Shown: positions 27,267 through 36,659, numbered from the stretch's first letter. The stretch is DNA of 64,000 nucleotides from Clostridium beijerinckii (GCF_018223745.1 NZ_CP073653.1:2632001-2696000), one strand, 5' to 3'. Translations and numbers: made by a program. The notes: a model not told the origin generated them from the sequence alone.

Positions 27267-28844
27267 ATGAGTGAGTATATTTTAGAAATGAGAGATATAG
27301 TCAAAGAATTCTTTGGAGTAAAGGCATTAGATGGAGTAACTTTAAAAGTTAAAAAAGGAGAAATCCATGCTCTTTGTGGTGAAAATGGAGCTGGAAAATC
27401 CACACTGATGAAAGTTTTGAGCGGAGAGCATCCTGCTGGGTCTTACTCTGGAAAAATAATTTTTGAAGGAAAAGAATTAAGCCAAACAAGTATAAAAGAT
27501 TCTGAAAGCGTTGGTATTGCAATTATTCATCAGGAATTAGCACTTATAAAACAATTATCTATAGCAGAAAATATTTTTTTAGGAAATGAAATTGGCGCAC
27601 GTGGACTAGTAAATTTTAGTGAACAGTTAAATAAGACAAATGAATTATTAAATAGGGTTAAGCTGAATGTTAATCCGCTTACTAGAGCGGGGGATCTTGG
27701 AATTGGACATCAGCAATTAGTTGAAATTGCAAAAGCTCTATCTAAAAATGCAAAACTATTGATTCTTGACGAACCTTCTGCCTCTTTAAGCGAAGGTGAA
27801 GTAGAAGTGTTAATGGGAATATTAGATGATTTAAGAAGAGATGGAGTAACATGTATTTATATTTCTCACAAACTTAATGAGGTTACAAGAATATGTGACA
27901 ATGTTACTGTAATTAGAGATGGCTCAACAATAGGACAAGTTCCTATTAGTGAGATAGATCAAGATAAGCTAGTACAAATGATGGTTGGAAGAGAAATGAA
28001 AAATCTATTCCCTAGAGAAGAACATAAAATAGGTGAAGAATTTTTTGAGATAAAGAATTTTAACGTTTTAGATCCATTTAATAAGAACATAAAAAGAGTA
28101 AAAAATGCGAGTTTTACCTTAAGACGTGGGGAGATACTTGGAATTTCAGGCTTAGTAGGTTCAGGTAGAACAGAAATGGTGGCAAGCATATATGGAAGTT
28201 TCCAAGGTCAAAAGAGCGGTGAAGTATATTTTGAGGGTAAAAAAATTGACATAAAAAATCCAAATGATGCTTTAAGCAAAGGAATAGCTATGGTTCCAGA
28301 AGATAGAAAAAAAGATGGAATAATTGCGGGTATGAGTGTAGCTAAAAATATGACAATGAGTAATTTAGTGAAATATAAAAGGCCATTAAACGTAATAGAT
28401 AAAGATAAGGAAATGATGGATGTTTTAAAATTTATTGATGAAATAAAAATAAAGACTGCATCAACTGAATTAGCAATAAAAAATCTAAGTGGTGGAAATC
28501 AACAAAAAGTAATACTAGCAAAAAATCTTCTTGCTGAACCTAAAATATTAATATTAGATGAACCTACTAGAGGAATTGATGTTGGAGCTAAGTATGAAAT
28601 TTATAAGTTAATATTTAAGCTAGCTAAACAAGGAATATCTATAATAATGGTTTCATCAGAACTTCCAGAAGTACTTGGAATTAGTGATAGGGTTCTAGTA
28701 ATGAATGAAGGGGAAATAAAGGCAAGTCTTGAGAATAATGGGTTAACTCAGGAGATGATCATGAATTATTCTGTAGGAAAGAAAAATGAAGAAGTTAGTG
28801 AGAGTTATAGCGAAGAAACTAAAACTTCTGTAGGAGGAATATAA
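27267..28844 (+). CDS. xylG: D-xylose ABC transporter ATP-binding protein
   Basis: A 525-residue tandem ABC ATPase of the monosaccharide (CUT2) family that powers xylose uptake. The first half has Walker A GENGAGKST and Walker B LLILDEPSA with signature IGHQQLVEIAKAL. The second half has the degenerate Walker A GLVGSGRTE, signature LSGGNQQKVILAKNL and Walker B LILDEPTRGIDVGAK, the usual asymmetric CUT2 pattern. AAAGGAG precedes the ATG. xylH follows 1 base after the stop, so the two are coupled. Confidence 0.95.
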   Translation: MSEYILEMRDIVKEFFGVKALDGVTLKVKKGEIHALCGENGAGKSTLMKVLSGEHPAGSYSGKIIFEGKELSQTSIKDSESVGIAIIHQELALIKQLSIAENIFLGNEIGARGLVNFSEQLNKTNELLNRVKLNVNPLTRAGDLGIGHQQLVEIAKALSKNAKLLILDEPSASLSEGEVEVLMGILDDLRRDGVTCIYISHKLNEVTRICDNVTVIRDGSTIGQVPISEIDQDKLVQMMVGREMKNLFPREEHKIGEEFFEIKNFNVLDPFNKNIKRVKNASFTLRRGEILGISGLVGSGRTEMVASIYGSFQGQKSGEVYFEGKKIDIKNPNDALSKGIAMVPEDRKKDGIIAGMSVAKNMTMSNLVKYKRPLNVIDKDKEMMDVLKFIDEIKIKTASTELAIKNLSGGNQQKVILAKNLLAEPKILILDEPTRGIDVGAKYEIYKLIFKLAKQGISIIMVSSELPEVLGISDRVLVMNEGEIKASLENNGLTQEMIMNYSVGKKNEEVSESYSEETKTSVGGI

Positions 28845-28845
28845 G

Positions 28846-30015
28846 ATGCAATTAAGTAAAAGTACAAGTTCAGAAAAAGAAAAGAAATTAGGTTTAGGGG
28901 TTATATTTAAATCTAAGATGGCAGCAATATTAATAGCAACAGCAGCAATATGGGTTTTGTTCACGTTTTTAACAGATGGAAATTTTTTGACAACAAGAAA
29001 TTTATCAAATTTATTTAGACAAATGTCAATTACTGGTGTACTTGCAATAGGCATGGTTTTTGTAATCATTTTAGGTGAAATAGATCTTTCAGCAGGATCA
29101 ACTTTAGGTTTACTTGGAGGAATTGCAGCAATATTAAATGTTTGGTTTGGTTTTTCAGCTATCCCAACAGTGGTAATAACATTAATACTTGGAGTTATTA
29201 TGGGAGCTTGGAATGGATATTGGATAGCCTTTAGAAATGTGCCATCATTTATAGTTACTTTAGCAAGTATGCTTGTTTTTAGAGGTGTATTAATAGGAAT
29301 TACAGGTGGTAATACTGTTGCACCATTAACAGCAGATTTCAAAGCTATAGGACAAGCGTATTTACCAACAGTTGTAGGTTATATATTAGTAGTGCTAGCA
29401 ATTGTAGGTTCAGCATATTTAATATTAGGAAATAGAAAGAATAAGATTAAATATAATATTGAAGTTAGACCAATGGCTTTAGATGTACTTACAATAGTAG
29501 GAATTGGAGTTATATCATTAGTTCTAGTGTTAATTCTTAATGACTATCAAGGATTTCCTATACCAGTTTTCATTATGTTACTTTTAGCTTTAATATTAGC
29601 ATTTGTAGGAACAAAGACTATATTTGGTAGAAGAATATATGGAATTGGTGGAAATAGAGATGCAGCAAGATTATCTGGTATAAACGTAAAAAAACATATT
29701 ATTGTTATATATTCAGTACTTGGATTACTTTGCGCAGTTGCTGGAATATTACTTACATCAAGATTAAATGCAGGATCAGTTTCAGCTGGTCAAAATGCAG
29801 AAATGGATGCAATTGCATCATGTGTTATCGGAGGAGCAAGTTTAGCAGGTGGTAGTGGTACAGTTGCTGGAGCATTAGTTGGTGCACTTGTAATGGCTAG
29901 TATAGATAACGGTATGAGTATGATGAATACTCCAACATTCTGGCAATACATCGTTAAAGGTTTAATATTACTAATAGCAGTATGGATGGATATATCATCT
30001 AAAAACAAGAAATAA
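28846..30015 (+). CDS. xylH: D-xylose ABC transporter permease
   Basis: A 389-residue inner-membrane permease of the BPD_transp_2 family with about ten or more helices, forming the xylose channel with XylG. Characteristic segments are GMVFVIILGEIDLSAGSTLGL, AFRNVPSFIVTLASMLVFRG, and near the end CVIGGASLAGGSGTVAGALVGALVM. The GGAGG site lies inside the end of xylG. It ends the xylFGH transcript; a stem-loop follows. Confidence 0.95.
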   Translation: MQLSKSTSSEKEKKLGLGVIFKSKMAAILIATAAIWVLFTFLTDGNFLTTRNLSNLFRQMSITGVLAIGMVFVIILGEIDLSAGSTLGLLGGIAAILNVWFGFSAIPTVVITLILGVIMGAWNGYWIAFRNVPSFIVTLASMLVFRGVLIGITGGNTVAPLTADFKAIGQAYLPTVVGYILVVLAIVGSAYLILGNRKNKIKYNIEVRPMALDVLTIVGIGVISLVLVLILNDYQGFPIPVFIMLLLALILAFVGTKTIFGRRIYGIGGNRDAARLSGINVKKHIIVIYSVLGLLCAVAGILLTSRLNAGSVSAGQNAEMDAIASCVIGGASLAGGSGTVAGALVGALVMASIDNGMSMMNTPTFWQYIVKGLILLIAVWMDISSKNKK

Positions 30016-30082
30016 TTCTTTGAAAATGATTATATAATCTTAATTAAAACTTTATATAAATTAGTGACGAAAAATCATTTGA

Positions 30083-30119
30083 ATAACAGCAGGCTATAAT
30101 TAATATTGTCTGCTGTTAT
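30083..30119 (+). terminator. terminator after xylFGH
   Basis: ATAACAGCAG (30083-30092) pairs with CTGCTGTTAT (30110-30119), 10 bp perfect. The T-tract is modest. Confidence 0.6.
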
Positions 30120-30235
30120 CTGTATATATGGTATATTAATTCTATATTTTGTTTAACATAAAAAGGTATGAAACGGACATAATTATAATGAATTAATTTA
30201 TTAAAAAATAACATAAAAATGTACTCAGAAAACTA

Positions 30236-30293
30236 TTGACTATATAAAAAAAAGAAAGTATTATAAGCTTATAAAACAACATTTAAAAAGTTA
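30236..30293 (+). promoter_or_regulatory. xylA promoter with likely XylR operator
   Basis: TTGACT (30236-30241), 17-bp spacer, TATTAT (30259-30264), followed directly by AAGCTTATAAAA, CAACA and TTTAAAAAGTTAT. The box overlaps the start of transcription and matches those at xylFII and xylB in the same register. The leader to xylA is about 280 bases. Confidence 0.75.
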
Positions 30294-30551
30294 TTTCAAA
30301 ATATATTTTAAGTAGTGAATATCAAAAGAATAAGTACTTTGACTTACTTTAATAATTATTTTGATTAAAGCTTGTTATACAAAATAAAATTCAGAATATT
30401 CATTAAAATCAAACAAATTTGATTTATATATAAGGGCTAGTTATTACTAACGTTGGCTTTTATAAATAGATAGATAAATGGCTTAATAAGTTATTACGCT
30501 ATTTACTAGAAATAATTTATATTCAATATAGAAAAATGAGGAGGGTATCAT

Positions 30552-31877
30552 ATGAGAGAATACTTTGAAAATGTTTCGAAAATAAATTACGAGGGGGCAA
30601 ATTCTAAAAATCCATATTCATTTAAATATTATAATCCAGACGAAATTATTGGGGATAAAGCAATGAAAGAACATTTAAGATTTGCCTTATCTTATTGGCA
30701 CACATTAACAGCTACAGGAGCAGATCCATTTGGTGTTGGGACTATGATTCGTCCATGGGACAGCGAAACTAATGAAATGGATTTAGCTAAAGCAAGAATG
30801 GAAGCAGCATTTGAATTAATGGATAAGCTAAACATAGAATATTTCTGCTTCCATGATAGAGATATAGCACCAGAAGGAAAAACATTACAAGAAACTAATA
30901 AAAATTTAGATGAGATAGTTGCGTTGTGTAAAAGTTTAATGAAAAAGTATAATAAAAAACTTTTATGGGGAACAGCTAACTGTTTTACTAATCCAAGGTA
31001 TGTTCATGGTGCAGGTACTAGCTGTAATGCGGATGTATTTGCTTATGCAGCAGCACAAATTAAAAAAGCAATTGAAATAACAAAGGAGCTAGATGGAGAA
31101 AACTATGTTTTTTGGGGTGGACGTGAAGGATATGAAACTCTATTAAATACAGATATGGGCTTAGAATTAGATAACTTTGCTAGATTACTTCAAATGGCTG
31201 TTGATTATGCTAAAGAAATAGGATTTACAGGACAATTTTTAATAGAGCCAAAGCCAAAGGAACCAACAAAGCACCAATATGATTTTGATACAGCAACAGT
31301 TTTAGGATTCCTTAAAAATTATAACCTTGATAAGTATTTTAAAGTTAACATTGAAGCAAATCATGCTACTTTGGCACAACACACATTCCAACATGAACTT
31401 CATTTTGCAAGAATCAATAATTTCTTAGGCAGCATAGATGCTAATCAAGGAGATCCGTTACTTGGATGGGATACAGATCAGTTCCCAACAAATATATATG
31501 ATGCTACATTAGCTATGTATGAAATCCTTAAAAATGGAGGGATTGCACCAGGTGGTGTTAACTTTGATTCTAAAGTTAGAAGGGCATCATTTGAAAAAGA
31601 AGATTTATTCTTAGCTTATATAGCAGGAATGGATACATTTGCTAAAGGATTGAGAGTAGCTTATAAACTTTTAGAAAATGGTGATTTAGAAGACTTTATA
31701 AAAGAAAAATATTCAAGCTTTACACAAGGAATAGGTAAAGAAATTGTTGAAGGAAAAGTTGGCTTTAAAGAATTAGAAGCATATGCGTTAAACAATAACC
31801 CTATAATAAATAAATCTGGAAGACAAGAGTTGTTAGAATCTATAGTTAATCAATATATATTTGAGGATCATAAATAA
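30552..31877 (+). CDS. xylA: xylose isomerase
   Basis: Converts D-xylose to D-xylulose. The 441 residues and N-terminal insert place it in class II xylose isomerases. Active-site landmarks are H101 and D104 in [12 protein letters not shown], the [10 protein letters not shown] strand, the lysine/glutamate strand [28 protein letters not shown] and [19 protein letters not shown] (metal sites). GAGGAGG precedes the ATG. It is transcribed from its own promoter with a XylR-type operator and ends near an HA-repeat fragment and a strong terminator, so it is monocistronic. Confidence 0.97.
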   Translation: MREYFENVSKINYEGANSKNPYSFKYYNPDEIIGDKAMKEHLRFALSYWHTLTATGADPFGVGTMIRPWDSETNEMDLAKARMEAAFELMDKLNIEYFCFHDRDIAPEGKTLQETNKNLDEIVALCKSLMKKYNKKLLWGTANCFTNPRYVHGAGTSCNADVFAYAAAQIKKAIEITKELDGENYVFWGGREGYETLLNTDMGLELDNFARLLQMAVDYAKEIGFTGQFLIEPKPKEPTKHQYDFDTATVLGFLKNYNLDKYFKVNIEANHATLAQHTFQHELHFARINNFLGSIDANQGDPLLGWDTDQFPTNIYDATLAMYEILKNGGIAPGGVNFDSKVRRASFEKEDLFLAYIAGMDTFAKGLRVAYKLLENGDLEDFIKEKYSSFTQGIGKEIVEGKVGFKELEAYALNNNPIINKSGRQELLESIVNQYIFEDHK

Positions 31878-31900
31878 ATAATATATCATATAGATTTATT

Positions 31901-32040
31901 CATCTCACCAAAATAAGAAGCATGCTTTTATTCCGACTTGTACGGGATTTTATGGATGATTCTAAGATTAGAAGTTGTATCCAAAGGCTAGCCTTAAAGG
32001 TAAGCTCTATGTAAATACATTTGAAAAAACTTCTAACTTG
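31901..32040 (+). repeat. HA repeat, truncated copy after xylA
   Basis: It begins CTCACCAAAATAAG, 24 bases past the xylA stop, and keeps ATGGATGATTCTAAG, AGAAGTTG, TCCAAAGGCTAGCC and an AACTTCTA return arm. The stem TAGAAGTT/AACTTCTA replaces TATAAGTT/AACTTATA of the 36174 copy with pairing kept. The outer right arm is missing. Confidence 0.65.
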
Positions 32041-32057
32041 TAAATTTATAGTTAAAA

Positions 32058-32107
32058 GAACTTCTTGTAATATTTTTTAGTATTATTATTGCAAGAAGTT
32101 CCTTTTT
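32058..32107 (+). terminator. intrinsic terminator after xylA
   Basis: GAACTTCTTG (32058-32067) pairs with CAAGAAGTTC (32092-32101), 10 bp perfect, followed by CTTTTTATTT. Confidence 0.85.
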
Positions 32108-32207
32108 ATTTGAGACTCTATTTGACTAGATATTTTATAATAAGTGTAACTTTCTAAATACAAAAATAACTAGTAAAATAAAAAATGAAAATGTATTCAA
32201 AAAACTA

Positions 32208-32266
32208 TTGACCGCGATGAAAAAGGGAAGTATAATAAACTTATTAAAATACATTTAAAAAGTTAT
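32208..32266 (+). promoter_or_regulatory. xylB promoter with likely XylR operator
   Basis: TTGACC (32208-32213), 17-bp spacer, TATAAT (32231-32236). The operator at 32238-32264 is the best of the three: arms AACTTATTAAA and TTTAAAAAGTT pair at 10 of 11 positions around ATACA. About 80 bases here closely copy the xylA promoter region. Confidence 0.8.
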
Positions 32267-32336
32267 TTAAAAAAATGAGTAAAAAGTTTGTAATTATGTT
32301 AATTTAGAAAAGATATATAACTTAGGAGGTTTATTA

Positions 32337-33839
32337 ATGAGATATTTATTAGGATTGGATATTGGAACATCAGGAACAAAGACAGCTCTTTTTGATGAAA
32401 ATGGAACTACAATAAAAACTGCAACTTATGGATATGATTTATTCCAACCACAGGTAGGATGGGCAGAACAAGATCCAGAAGATTGGTGGCAGGCATGTGT
32501 AAAGGGAATAAAAGATGTTATTGAAAAAAGTGGTGTACAAGCTTCTGATATTAAAGGTATTGGATTAAGTGGCCAAATGCATGGGCTTGTTATGGTAGAT
32601 AAAGATCTTAATGTAATTAGAAATTCTATAATCTGGTGTGATCAAAGAACAGAAAAAGAATGTGATTACATGACAGAAGTAATCGGAAAAGAAAGACTAA
32701 TTAAGATCACTGGTAATCCTGCATTAACTGGATTTACTCTTTCAAAATTATTGTGGGTTAGAAATAATGAACCAGAAAACTATAATAAAATTTACAAAAT
32801 ACTTCTTCCAAAAGATTATATTAGACTTAAATTGACTAATGTTTTTGCAACAGAAGTTTCAGATGCTAGTGGTATGCAAATGTTAGATATAAATACTAGA
32901 AACTGGAGCGAAGAATTACTTAATGAGTTAAATATAGATAAAAACATATTAGCAGATGTTTATGAATCAGTAGTTGTTAGTGGAAAAGTTACAGAGGAAG
33001 TTGCAAAATTAACAAACTTAGCAGTAGATACACCAGTTGTTGGCGGTGCTGGAGACCAAGCAGCAGGAGCAATAGGAAATGGAATAGTAAGAGAAGGAAT
33101 AATATCAACAACAATAGGTACTTCAGGAGTAGTATTTGCGGCAACTGATACACCTAGATTTGATAAAGAAGGAAGAGTTCATACTTTGTGTCATGCAGTA
33201 CCAGGTAAGTGGCATATAATGGGTGTTACTCAAGGAGCTGGTCTATCATTGAACTGGTTTAAAAGAACATTCTGCGCTAAAGAAGTTGAAGAAAGCGAGA
33301 AATTAGGAAGAGATATCTATGATTTATTAACTGAAAAAGCAGCAAAATCAAAACCTGGTTCTAATGGAATTGTTTACTTACCATATCTTATGGGAGAAAG
33401 AACACCTCATATAGACCCTAATGTAAAAGGTGCATTTTTAGGAGTATCACTAATAAATAACCATGATGATTTTGTACGTAGTATATTAGAAGGTGTTAGC
33501 TTTAGTTTGAAAAACTGCCTTGATTTAATCGAAGACATGAATGTAAACATTGATGAAATAAGAGTAAGTGGCGGTGGAGCAGAAAGTGCTGTATGGAGAC
33601 AAATATTAGCTGATATTTTCCAATATTCATTAACTACAGTTAAAGCATCTGAAGGTGGTGCGCTTGGAGTTGCAATACTAGCAGGGGTTGGAGCAGGAAT
33701 CTATGATTCTGTAGAAGATGCTTGTGATAGAATCGTAAAAGGAAACAAGAAAGTTTCTCCAAATGAAGAATTAAAAGAAGTATACTCAAAAGTATATGAA
33801 ACATATAATTCAGCTTATCCAAGAATAAAAGATATTTAA
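32337..33839 (+). CDS. xylB: xylulokinase
   Basis: Phosphorylates D-xylulose to D-xylulose-5-phosphate, joining xylose catabolism to the pentose-phosphate pathway. A 500-residue FGGY kinase: N-terminal phosphate loop LGLDIGTSGTKTALFD, substrate segment SGQMHGLV, IWCDQRTEKEC, the hinge GTSGVVF, and the C-terminal VSGGGAES and EGGALGVAILAGVG. AGGAGG precedes the ATG. It has its own promoter despite lying just after xylA, so isomerase and kinase can be set separately though by the same operator. Confidence 0.97.
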   Translation: MRYLLGLDIGTSGTKTALFDENGTTIKTATYGYDLFQPQVGWAEQDPEDWWQACVKGIKDVIEKSGVQASDIKGIGLSGQMHGLVMVDKDLNVIRNSIIWCDQRTEKECDYMTEVIGKERLIKITGNPALTGFTLSKLLWVRNNEPENYNKIYKILLPKDYIRLKLTNVFATEVSDASGMQMLDINTRNWSEELLNELNIDKNILADVYESVVVSGKVTEEVAKLTNLAVDTPVVGGAGDQAAGAIGNGIVREGIISTTIGTSGVVFAATDTPRFDKEGRVHTLCHAVPGKWHIMGVTQGAGLSLNWFKRTFCAKEVEESEKLGRDIYDLLTEKAAKSKPGSNGIVYLPYLMGERTPHIDPNVKGAFLGVSLINNHDDFVRSILEGVSFSLKNCLDLIEDMNVNIDEIRVSGGGAESAVWRQILADIFQYSLTTVKASEGGALGVAILAGVGAGIYDSVEDACDRIVKGNKKVSPNEELKEVYSKVYETYNSAYPRIKDI

Positions 33840-34028
33840 ATATATTAAAGATATAAATCAATCATCTTAGTTAAGTAATTGTATAATTAATTAAGGGTGT
33901 GTAGTAGTATCGAATTTTAGCAAAAAAATCATATAGTTTTTTAAATACTTTAACAAAAATAATAATAGTGATATTATTTAAGAAAAAGCTACTATTACTG
34001 ATAATAGTCGAGAGGAGTATTTTAAAGT

Positions 34029-35177
34029 TTGATAGAAGTAAATCACAGTAAAATAAAAGAAACTAACAGAAAAAAGATAATAGCATTATTATTAAAGAAA
34101 AATGAGATCACCAAATTAGATATATCTAGAATATTAGATATAAGTATAACAACAGTTTCTACAAATATTACAGAATTGAAAAGCGAAGGTATTGTAGAAG
34201 ATGTAAGATCGTTGGAATCTACAGGAGGAAGAAAAGCAATTGCTATTAAGTTGAATGAAAACTGTAGATATTCAATTGGAGTAGCACTAACACCGAATCA
34301 TATAAAGATATCATTAGTAAATATAAAGAAAAAAGTTATTGAAAGTATGCGAGTTAGACATAATAGTGATGGAATAGAGAACATAATAAATTTACTTAAT
34401 GAAAATATAGATTTGTTAATGAAGAAATATAATTTATGCTCTGCAAATTTATTAGGAATAGGGATTTCATTACCTGGAACCGTAGATTTTAAAGAAGGCA
34501 TAATAAAGTATTCATATTTGTTAGGCGCCAAAGATTTTAATTTAAAGGAAAAGTTCGAATACTTAGACATTCCAGTATATGTAGATAATGAAGCAAATTT
34601 ATCTGCTTACTACGAGTTTTTAAATAAAAGAGATATACTAAGAAATCTATTATATGTATCAATAACAGAAGGTTTAGGCCTCGGTATAATAATAAATGGA
34701 AAAATTTACAGAGGTGACAATAACTCATCAGGAGAATTAGGTCATACTAAGATAGCAATTGATGGAAAAAAATGTAAGTGTGGAGCTAGAGGCTGTTTAG
34801 AAGCATACACATCTATGAATTCTCTGATTGATAGTTATAATGAAGCTAATAGTTCAAATATTAGTGATATTGATGAATTTGAAGAAAGATATAATCAAAA
34901 TGACAAAGATGCTCATGATGTATTAAATGATTATTTAAAAACATTGTCTTTAGGTCTATCGAATTTGGTTATGATATTTGATCCTAGCAGCATAGTAATA
35001 GGTGGAGATATAAATAATTTACTTAATGATAAGATAGATATGCTAAAAAAAGAGGTTTATAAAGATAACTTATTTACAAATGAAAATAATTGCAGTATAA
35101 GTATTGCAAGTTTTAAAGAATCTTATCTACTAGGAGCTGCTATGATGCCTATAGAAGAATTCTTAGAAATTAAATAA
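34029..35177 (+). CDS. xylR: ROK-family xylose repressor
   Basis: A 382-residue repressor: N-terminal winged helix (KKNEITKLDISRILDISITTVSTNITELKSEGIV, about 26-60) and a C-terminal ROK sugar-kinase-like sensor with GIGISLPGTVD, the GELGHTKI strand and zinc motif CKCGARGCLEAY. There is no kinase function in this class; xylose or a related ligand releases DNA. The start is TTG 34029, with AGAGGAG (34011-34017) 11 bases upstream. Position after xylA-xylB and the shared operator at three xylose promoters make XylR the obvious ligand of that box, though this link is inferred. Confidence 0.92.
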   Translation: MIEVNHSKIKETNRKKIIALLLKKNEITKLDISRILDISITTVSTNITELKSEGIVEDVRSLESTGGRKAIAIKLNENCRYSIGVALTPNHIKISLVNIKKKVIESMRVRHNSDGIENIINLLNENIDLLMKKYNLCSANLLGIGISLPGTVDFKEGIIKYSYLLGAKDFNLKEKFEYLDIPVYVDNEANLSAYYEFLNKRDILRNLLYVSITEGLGLGIIINGKIYRGDNNSSGELGHTKIAIDGKKCKCGARGCLEAYTSMNSLIDSYNEANSSNISDIDEFEERYNQNDKDAHDVLNDYLKTLSLGLSNLVMIFDPSSIVIGGDINNLLNDKIDMLKKEVYKDNLFTNENNCSISIASFKESYLLGAAMMPIEEFLEIK

Positions 35178-35269
35178 TGGAGTGGTGAAAGCTGCTCTAT
35201 TAATTTAAAAACTTATTAAATAAATTTTTAAAATATATTTTTAAAGTTATGTAAGCATAGCTATATTAA

Positions 35270-35480
35270 GGGGAGTCTTAATCTTTGATTGGAACTCCAG
35301 ATTAAGACAAGCCTTTTATATAAAACTAAATATCTATTTATTTCATATTAGATTTATGTTCTTGATTTTTGATTGGAACTCCGAATTAAGAGCAAATTTC
35401 TTATGTGTTATTAAATAAATATTTACATAAAGGTGAGTCTTAAGTAAGAAATTAAAATTTCTTATTTGAGATAACCTTAT
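35270..35480 (+). promoter_or_regulatory. three consecutive hairpins in the tal leader
   Basis: Hairpin 1: GTCTTAATC (35275-35283) with GATTAAGAC (35300-35308). Hairpin 2: 35359-35367 with 35384-35392. Hairpin 3: a long imperfect stem at 35430-35478. The loops of 1 and 2 carry the same 15-mer, TTTGATTGGAACTCC (35284-35298 and 35368-35382). In hairpin 1, GGAGT (35272-35276) can instead pair with ACTCC in the loop, giving two exclusive folds. An AACTTATTAAA half-box of XylR type lies at 35210-35220. Confidence 0.5.
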
Positions 35481-35524
35481 ATATTAAATGATTTTTAATT
35501 AAACAAAGAGGAGATGTTAATAAA

Positions 35525-36172
35525 ATGAGATTTTTCTTAGACACAGCAAATGTGGAACACATTAAAGAAGCAAATGAAATGGGAGTAATATGTGGTGTAA
35601 CAACAAATCCATCATTAATAGCAAAAGAAGGAAGAGACTTCAATGAAGTAATAAAAGAAATTACAGAAATAGTTGATGGACCAATAAGTGGAGAAGTTGT
35701 AAGTGAAGATGCTGAAGGAATGATAAAAGAAGGAAGAGAAATTGCAGCAATTCATAAGAATATGATAGTAAAGATTCCAATGACAGCTGAAGGATTAAAG
35801 GCAACTAAAGTATTAGCTAGTGAAGGAATTAAAACAAATGTAACATTAATATTCTCAGCAACACAAGCTTTACTTGCAGCAAATGCAGGAGCAACATATG
35901 TAAGCCCATTCCTTGGAAGAGTAGATGACATCTCAATGATAGGTATGGATTTAGTTAGAGATATAGCAGAAATATTTGCAGTTCATGGAATAGAAACAGA
36001 AATAATAGCAGCAAGCGTAAGAAATCCAATTCATGTAATAGAAGCAGCAAAAGCAGGCGCAGATATATCAACAGTACCTTATAGTTTAGTAATGCAAATG
36101 TTAAAACACCCATTAACAGATCAAGGATTAGAAAGATTCAAAGCAGACTGGGCAGCAGCATTTGGAAAATAG
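35525..36172 (+). CDS. tal: transaldolase, short TalC/MipB type
   Basis: A 215-residue transaldolase of the small decameric subfamily (TalC/fructose-6-phosphate-aldolase-like). It moves a dihydroxyacetone unit between sugar phosphates of the non-oxidative pentose-phosphate pathway. The Schiff-base lysine is K83 in [10 protein letters not shown]; other markers are [32 protein letters not shown] and [17 protein letters not shown] precedes the ATG. The gene lies in line with xylR and before tkt, matching the xylose route. Its codon use favours preferred, high-expression codons. Confidence 0.95.
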   Translation: MRFFLDTANVEHIKEANEMGVICGVTTNPSLIAKEGRDFNEVIKEITEIVDGPISGEVVSEDAEGMIKEGREIAAIHKNMIVKIPMTAEGLKATKVLASEGIKTNVTLIFSATQALLAANAGATYVSPFLGRVDDISMIGMDLVRDIAEIFAVHGIETEIIAASVRNPIHVIEAAKAGADISTVPYSLVMQMLKHPLTDQGLERFKADWAAAFGK

Positions 36173-36173
36173 A

Positions 36174-36396
36174 TTGCCGAAATAAGAAACATATTTTGGT
36201 TCCGGTTCCTAAGAAATTTTGTTGAGTGCTTCTAAGATTATAAGTTGTGCCCAAAATGCTTGGCCTCAAAGGTAAACTTTGAACAAGCACATTTGGAACA
36301 ACTTATAATCAATAAGCACTACCAACACAATTTCTAATGAACACTCCACAAAATATGTTACTTATTTCTAGTGCAGACATATTTCGAAAATGGAAG
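36174..36396 (+). repeat. HA repeat, full palindrome after tal
   Basis: The whole ~220 bases fold back on themselves. Outer stem 36179-36198 pairs with 36349-36368 (19 of 20). Inner stems: GTGCTT/AAGCAC (36226/36314), GATTATAAGTTGT/ACAACTTATAATC (36236/36298, 13 bp perfect) and CCAAAATGCTTG/CAAGCACATTTGG (36251/36284), capped by TCAAAG/CTTTGA. It starts 2 bases after the tal stop codon. Confidence 0.8.
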
Positions 36397-36545
36397 AGTA
36401 ATTTAGAGATATAATGCCTAGATTCTGAAATTAGGAAAGCATAAATGTATATGGATAAATATTTTGATATAATGCTTTCGCAAAAGTATGACTATCATTT
36501 ATGATTTATTCATGTTCCAAATGACAGAGATAAAAATATATATTC

Positions 36546-36604
36546 TTAAGAATATAAGAATATAAGAATGAAAGAATTTAAGAATATAGGAATTTAAGAA
36601 TTTA
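36546..36604. repeat. AAGAATAT microsatellite
   Basis: About eight imperfect copies of an AAGAATWT unit lie in the leader between tal and tkt. Confidence 0.7.
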
Positions 36605-36625
36605 TAAATGAAAACATAAAACAAC

Positions 36626-36659
36626 TTCAAAAGGTGTGGTAAAATAGGAACCTTTTGAA
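36626..36659 (+). promoter_or_regulatory. 10-bp hairpin in the tkt leader
   Basis: TTCAAAAGGT pairs perfectly with ACCTTTTGAA around a 14-base loop, 120 bases before tkt. No T-run follows, so it is a structural leader element rather than a terminator. Confidence 0.4.

Noticed and set aside
36174..36396. tRNA, riboswitch or CRISPR repeat as explanation for the long palindromes
   Set aside because: No cloverleaf with anticodon, no known aptamer core and no regularly spaced identical repeats. The structure is one long fold-back.
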